Positions 62,024-64,000 of a stretch of 64,000 nucleotides of DNA are shown piece after piece. The position numbers and the translations under genes were made by a program. Source of the DNA: Pseudomonadota bacterium (GTDB lineage Bacteria > Pseudomonadota > Gammaproteobacteria > Burkholderiales > Burkholderiaceae_B). Within the stretch, counting starts at the first letter, position 1; every line of letters begins with the position of its first letter. The notes under the pieces were generated by a model, which saw nothing but the letters and a program-made list of their open reading frames with translations, was not told where the DNA came from and ran no database searches. The stretch is taken from the NCBI GenBank assembly GCA_023423975.1, contig JAFAEO010000083.1:62001-126000 (forward strand), given 5' to 3'.

Positions 62024-62986
62024 TTACAGTCCTGGCTCCGTCACAGGTTTGGTGCGCTGGATCTTGCAACTGGCCTGCGCCAGGATCTGCACGCACAAAT
62101 CAGCATAACTGAGGCCTTCAGCCTTGGCGCCCATGGGCACCAGCGAATGCGGTGTCATGCCCGGAGAGGTATTGACCTCCAGTAGAAAATAGCGATTGTC
62201 ATTGTCCAGCATCACGTCGACACGCCCCCAGCCCTCACAGCCTACGGCGACAAACGCCTGCTCGCACGTTTTCCGGATACTGGCTGCCAGATCCTGCGGC
62301 AGGTCCGCCGGGCAATGATATTGTGTCTCGTCCGAGACGTACTTGTGCTCGAAATCATATTTGCCATCAGGCGCCACGATTTCGATAATCGGAAACGCCC
62401 GCGCCGTATCGCCCTTGCCCAGAATGGCAACGGTCAGTTCACGCCCGACGACAAATTTTTCGGCCAGCAATTCGCTGTCAAACTGACACACGTCTTCAAA
62501 GGCAGCAGACAGATCCTGCGGACCGGTCACCTTGCTCAACCCCAGCGTCGAACCTTCATGGGGCGCCTTGAGGATAAAGGGATAGCCCAGTATCTGGCTG
62601 GCGCCGTCCATATCCTGGCGGGTTCGCACCTTGCAATAAGGCGCCGTGGGAATGCCCTGTTCAATCCAGATCCGTTTGGTCATGATTTTATCCATGGCCA
62701 GCCCGGAAGCCATCACGCCGCTTCCGGTATAGGGAATGCGCAGTAACTCGAGCGCCCCCTGCAGGGAGCCATCTTCGCCATATCGGCCATGCAGGGCTAT
62801 GAAAACGCGATCGAAGCCGGCCGCAGCCAGTTCCGCCAGCGAATGCTCGGCAGTGTCAAACAGATGGGCGTCTATCCCCTTGCTGATCAGGGCTTCGTAA
62901 ACGCCCTTGCCGGAAACCAGCGACACAGGCCGCTCTGCGGATTGGCCGCCATATAATACGCCTACCTTGCCAAATTCATTGCTCAT
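62024..62986 (-). CDS. ddlB: D-alanine-D-alanine ligase
   Basis: The 320-residue ATP-grasp enzyme joins two D-alanines for peptidoglycan. Typical motifs are VGVLYGGQSAERPVSLVSGKGVY, LHGRYGEDGSLQGALELLRIPYTGSGV, a KAPHEGSTLGLSKV segment, and VDVMLDNDNRYFLLEVNTSPGMTPHSLVP. The motif EVNTSPGMT carries the magnesium and substrate ligands. ATG 62986 is in the overlap with the murC end (11 bp); a longer frame to 63106 lies inside murC and is rejected. Confidence 0.96.
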   Translation of the reverse strand: MSNEFGKVGVLYGGQSAERPVSLVSGKGVYEALISKGIDAHLFDTAEHSLAELAAAGFDRVFIALHGRYGEDGSLQGALELLRIPYTGSGVMASGLAMDKIMTKRIWIEQGIPTAPYCKVRTRQDMDGASQILGYPFILKAPHEGSTLGLSKVTGPQDLSAAFEDVCQFDSELLAEKFVVGRELTVAILGKGDTARAFPIIEIVAPDGKYDFEHKYVSDETQYHCPADLPQDLAASIRKTCEQAFVAVGCEGWGRVDVMLDNDNRYFLLEVNTSPGMTPHSLVPMGAKAEGLSYADLCVQILAQASCKIQRTKPVTEPGL

Positions 62987-64000
62987 TGCGCTCTCCCAAC
63001 TGCCCCGGCACCTTGTTGATGGAGCCGGCGCCCATGACGATGACGACATCACCGTCGCGAACAAAGTTGATGATGGTCTGCGGCAGTTCGGCCACATCTT
63101 CGACAAAAACCGGTTCTACTTTGCCGGCCACACGCAATGCACGCGACAGGGCCCGGCCATCGGCAGCCACAATGGGTTGTTCTCCGGCGGCATACACTTC
63201 GCTTAGCAACACGGCATCGGCGCGACTGAGCACGTTGACAAAATCTTCAAAACAATCGCGGGTGCGTGTATATCGATGAGGCTGGAAAGCCAGGACGAGC
63301 CGGCGTTCGGGCCAGGCGCCGCGCGCCGCCTCAACCGTGGCAGCCATTTCGATGGGATGGTGCGCGTAGTCATCAATCAACGTGTAGGTACCGCCGCCAT
63401 GATCCTGCGGCACCGCAAAGTCTCCGGTGTAGGAAAAACGGCGGCCGACACCGTTAAAGCCAGCAAGGGCGCTCACGATATCGTCGTCGGCCAGCTCCAG
63501 CTCCGTGGCCACGGCAATGGCGGCCAGCGAGTTCAGCACATTGTGACGGCCAGGCAGATTGAGCACGATATCCAGGTCCGGCAAGCGTTTGGCCGGCGTA
63601 ATCCGCCGCTCAACAGTAAACGCCATGCGCGTTTGCCGGGGCTGCACGTTGACCGCCCGATACATCGCTTCTTCACCAAACCCATAGGTCACCAGCGGGC
63701 GCGAGATAAACGGAATAATGTTGCGAACGTTGCTGTCGTCGACACATACAATGGCGCTGCCATAAAACGGCATGCGCTGGGTAAATTCCACGAAGGCGCT
63801 TTTCAGGCGCGTCATGTCGTGACCATACGTGTCCATATGGTCCGCATCAATATTGGTAATGATGGACATGACAGGCAACAGATTCAGGAACGAGGCATCC
63901 GATTCGTCAGCCTCGACCACAATATATTCGCCTTGGCCCAGCCGTGCATTGGCGCCGGCCGAATTCAGACGTCCGCCGATCACGAAGGTCGGGTCCAGGC
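62976..64000 (-). CDS. murC: UDP-N-acetylmuramate-L-alanine ligase (partial, N-terminus outside)
   Basis: The frame is open to the right edge, and residues LDPTFVIGGRLNSAGANARLG read through the last bases, so the first 120-130 residues are missing. What remains includes VVEADESDASFLNLLPVMSIITNIDADHMDTYG, the NxxHP-type FNGVGRRFSYTG, and DDYAHHPIEMAATVEAAR, all typical of MurC. It adds L-alanine to UDP-MurNAc. Its stop lies 11 bp inside ddlB's start, so both are coupled. Confidence 0.97.
   Translation of the reverse strand, partial: LDPTFVIGGRLNSAGANARLGQGEYIVVEADESDASFLNLLPVMSIITNIDADHMDTYGHDMTRLKSAFVEFTQRMPFYGSAIVCVDDSNVRNIIPFISRPLVTYGFGEEAMYRAVNVQPRQTRMAFTVERRITPAKRLPDLDIVLNLPGRHNVLNSLAAIAVATELELADDDIVSALAGFNGVGRRFSYTGDFAVPQDHGGGTYTLIDDYAHHPIEMAATVEAARGAWPERRLVLAFQPHRYTRTRDCFEDFVNVLSRADAVLLSEVYAAGEQPIVAADGRALSRALRVAGKVEPVFVEDVAELPQTIINFVRDGDVVIVMGAGSINKVPGQLGERNEQ

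Noticed and set aside
1..64000. Insertion sequences, prophage genes, integrases, CRISPR arrays or rRNA
   Set aside because: No transposase, integrase, capsid, repeat-spacer array or rRNA sequence was seen on either strand.

Overview
The window is chromosomal core DNA of a Gram-negative betaproteobacterium, most likely Alcaligenaceae (Bordetella/Achromobacter/Advenella group). The grounds are the cell-division cluster murC-ddlB-ftsQ-ftsA-ftsZ-lpxC followed by a DciA/DUF721 gene, an M23 peptidase and secA; dusB-fis-purH-ruvC-ruvA; a Bordetella-type haem locus in receptor-S-T-U-V order; and abundant Liv, TRAP and TonB-dependent uptake genes. Base composition looks like mid-50s percent G+C by eye, lower than Bordetella, so an Advenella-like genus is a reasonable guess but not proven. 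I see no insertion sequence, prophage, CRISPR array or rRNA operon.

Layout. 1-8.9 kb: tail of a UbiH-family hydroxylase, dusB, fis, purH, ruvC, ruvA, then a complete TRAP transporter (dctPQM) lying between ruvA and ruvB. 9.0-13.1 kb: an iron cassette with an AraC-type regulator divergent from a TonB-dependent siderophore receptor and a translationally coupled FhuF-type reductase, with a Fur-box-like site in the divergent region. 13.2-20.7 kb: polysaccharide deacetylase, recQ, a secreted orphan, thiO-thiS-thiG, azlC-azlD and a GFA-family protein. 20.8-30.7 kb: acnA carrying an unusual linker insertion, then a haem operon (receptor, hmuS, hmuT, hmuU, hmuV) under a second Fur-box-like site. 30.9-35.1 kb: pirin, an RraA-fold protein, a patatin lipoprotein, a YnfA-family protein and sodC.

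35.5-43.4 kb is one eight-gene operon: a complete branched-chain-amino-acid-type ABC transporter (livHMGF and livK) enclosing an aldehyde dehydrogenase, a short-chain dehydrogenase and a zinc alcohol dehydrogenase. It looks like an import-and-oxidise module for an unidentified alcohol or aldehyde and is preceded by an 8-bp-arm inverted repeat. 43.6-52.4 kb: an MFS transporter, a small unknown ORF, tRNA-Lys(UUU), a GH31-family protein that appears to lack its catalytic nucleophile, an MnmC protein with a degenerate methyltransferase half, an inositol-monophosphatase-family protein and MgtE. 52.6-64.0 kb: secA, an M23 peptidase, dciA, lpxC, ftsZ, ftsA, ftsQ, ddlB and a murC that runs off the right edge.

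Most of the window is ordinary housekeeping. The points most worth a second look are the apparent GH31 pseudo-enzyme, the eroded N-terminal domain of MnmC, the SFPASDPP-bearing insertion in aconitase, the Liv/dehydrogenase operon, and several short structured DNA elements: tandem repeats at the end of ruvC and upstream of ftsZ, and a 14-bp perfect hairpin after the GH31 gene. I found no clear candidate for an entirely new multi-gene system. All assignments come from reading sequence and remembered family motifs; no database search was run.
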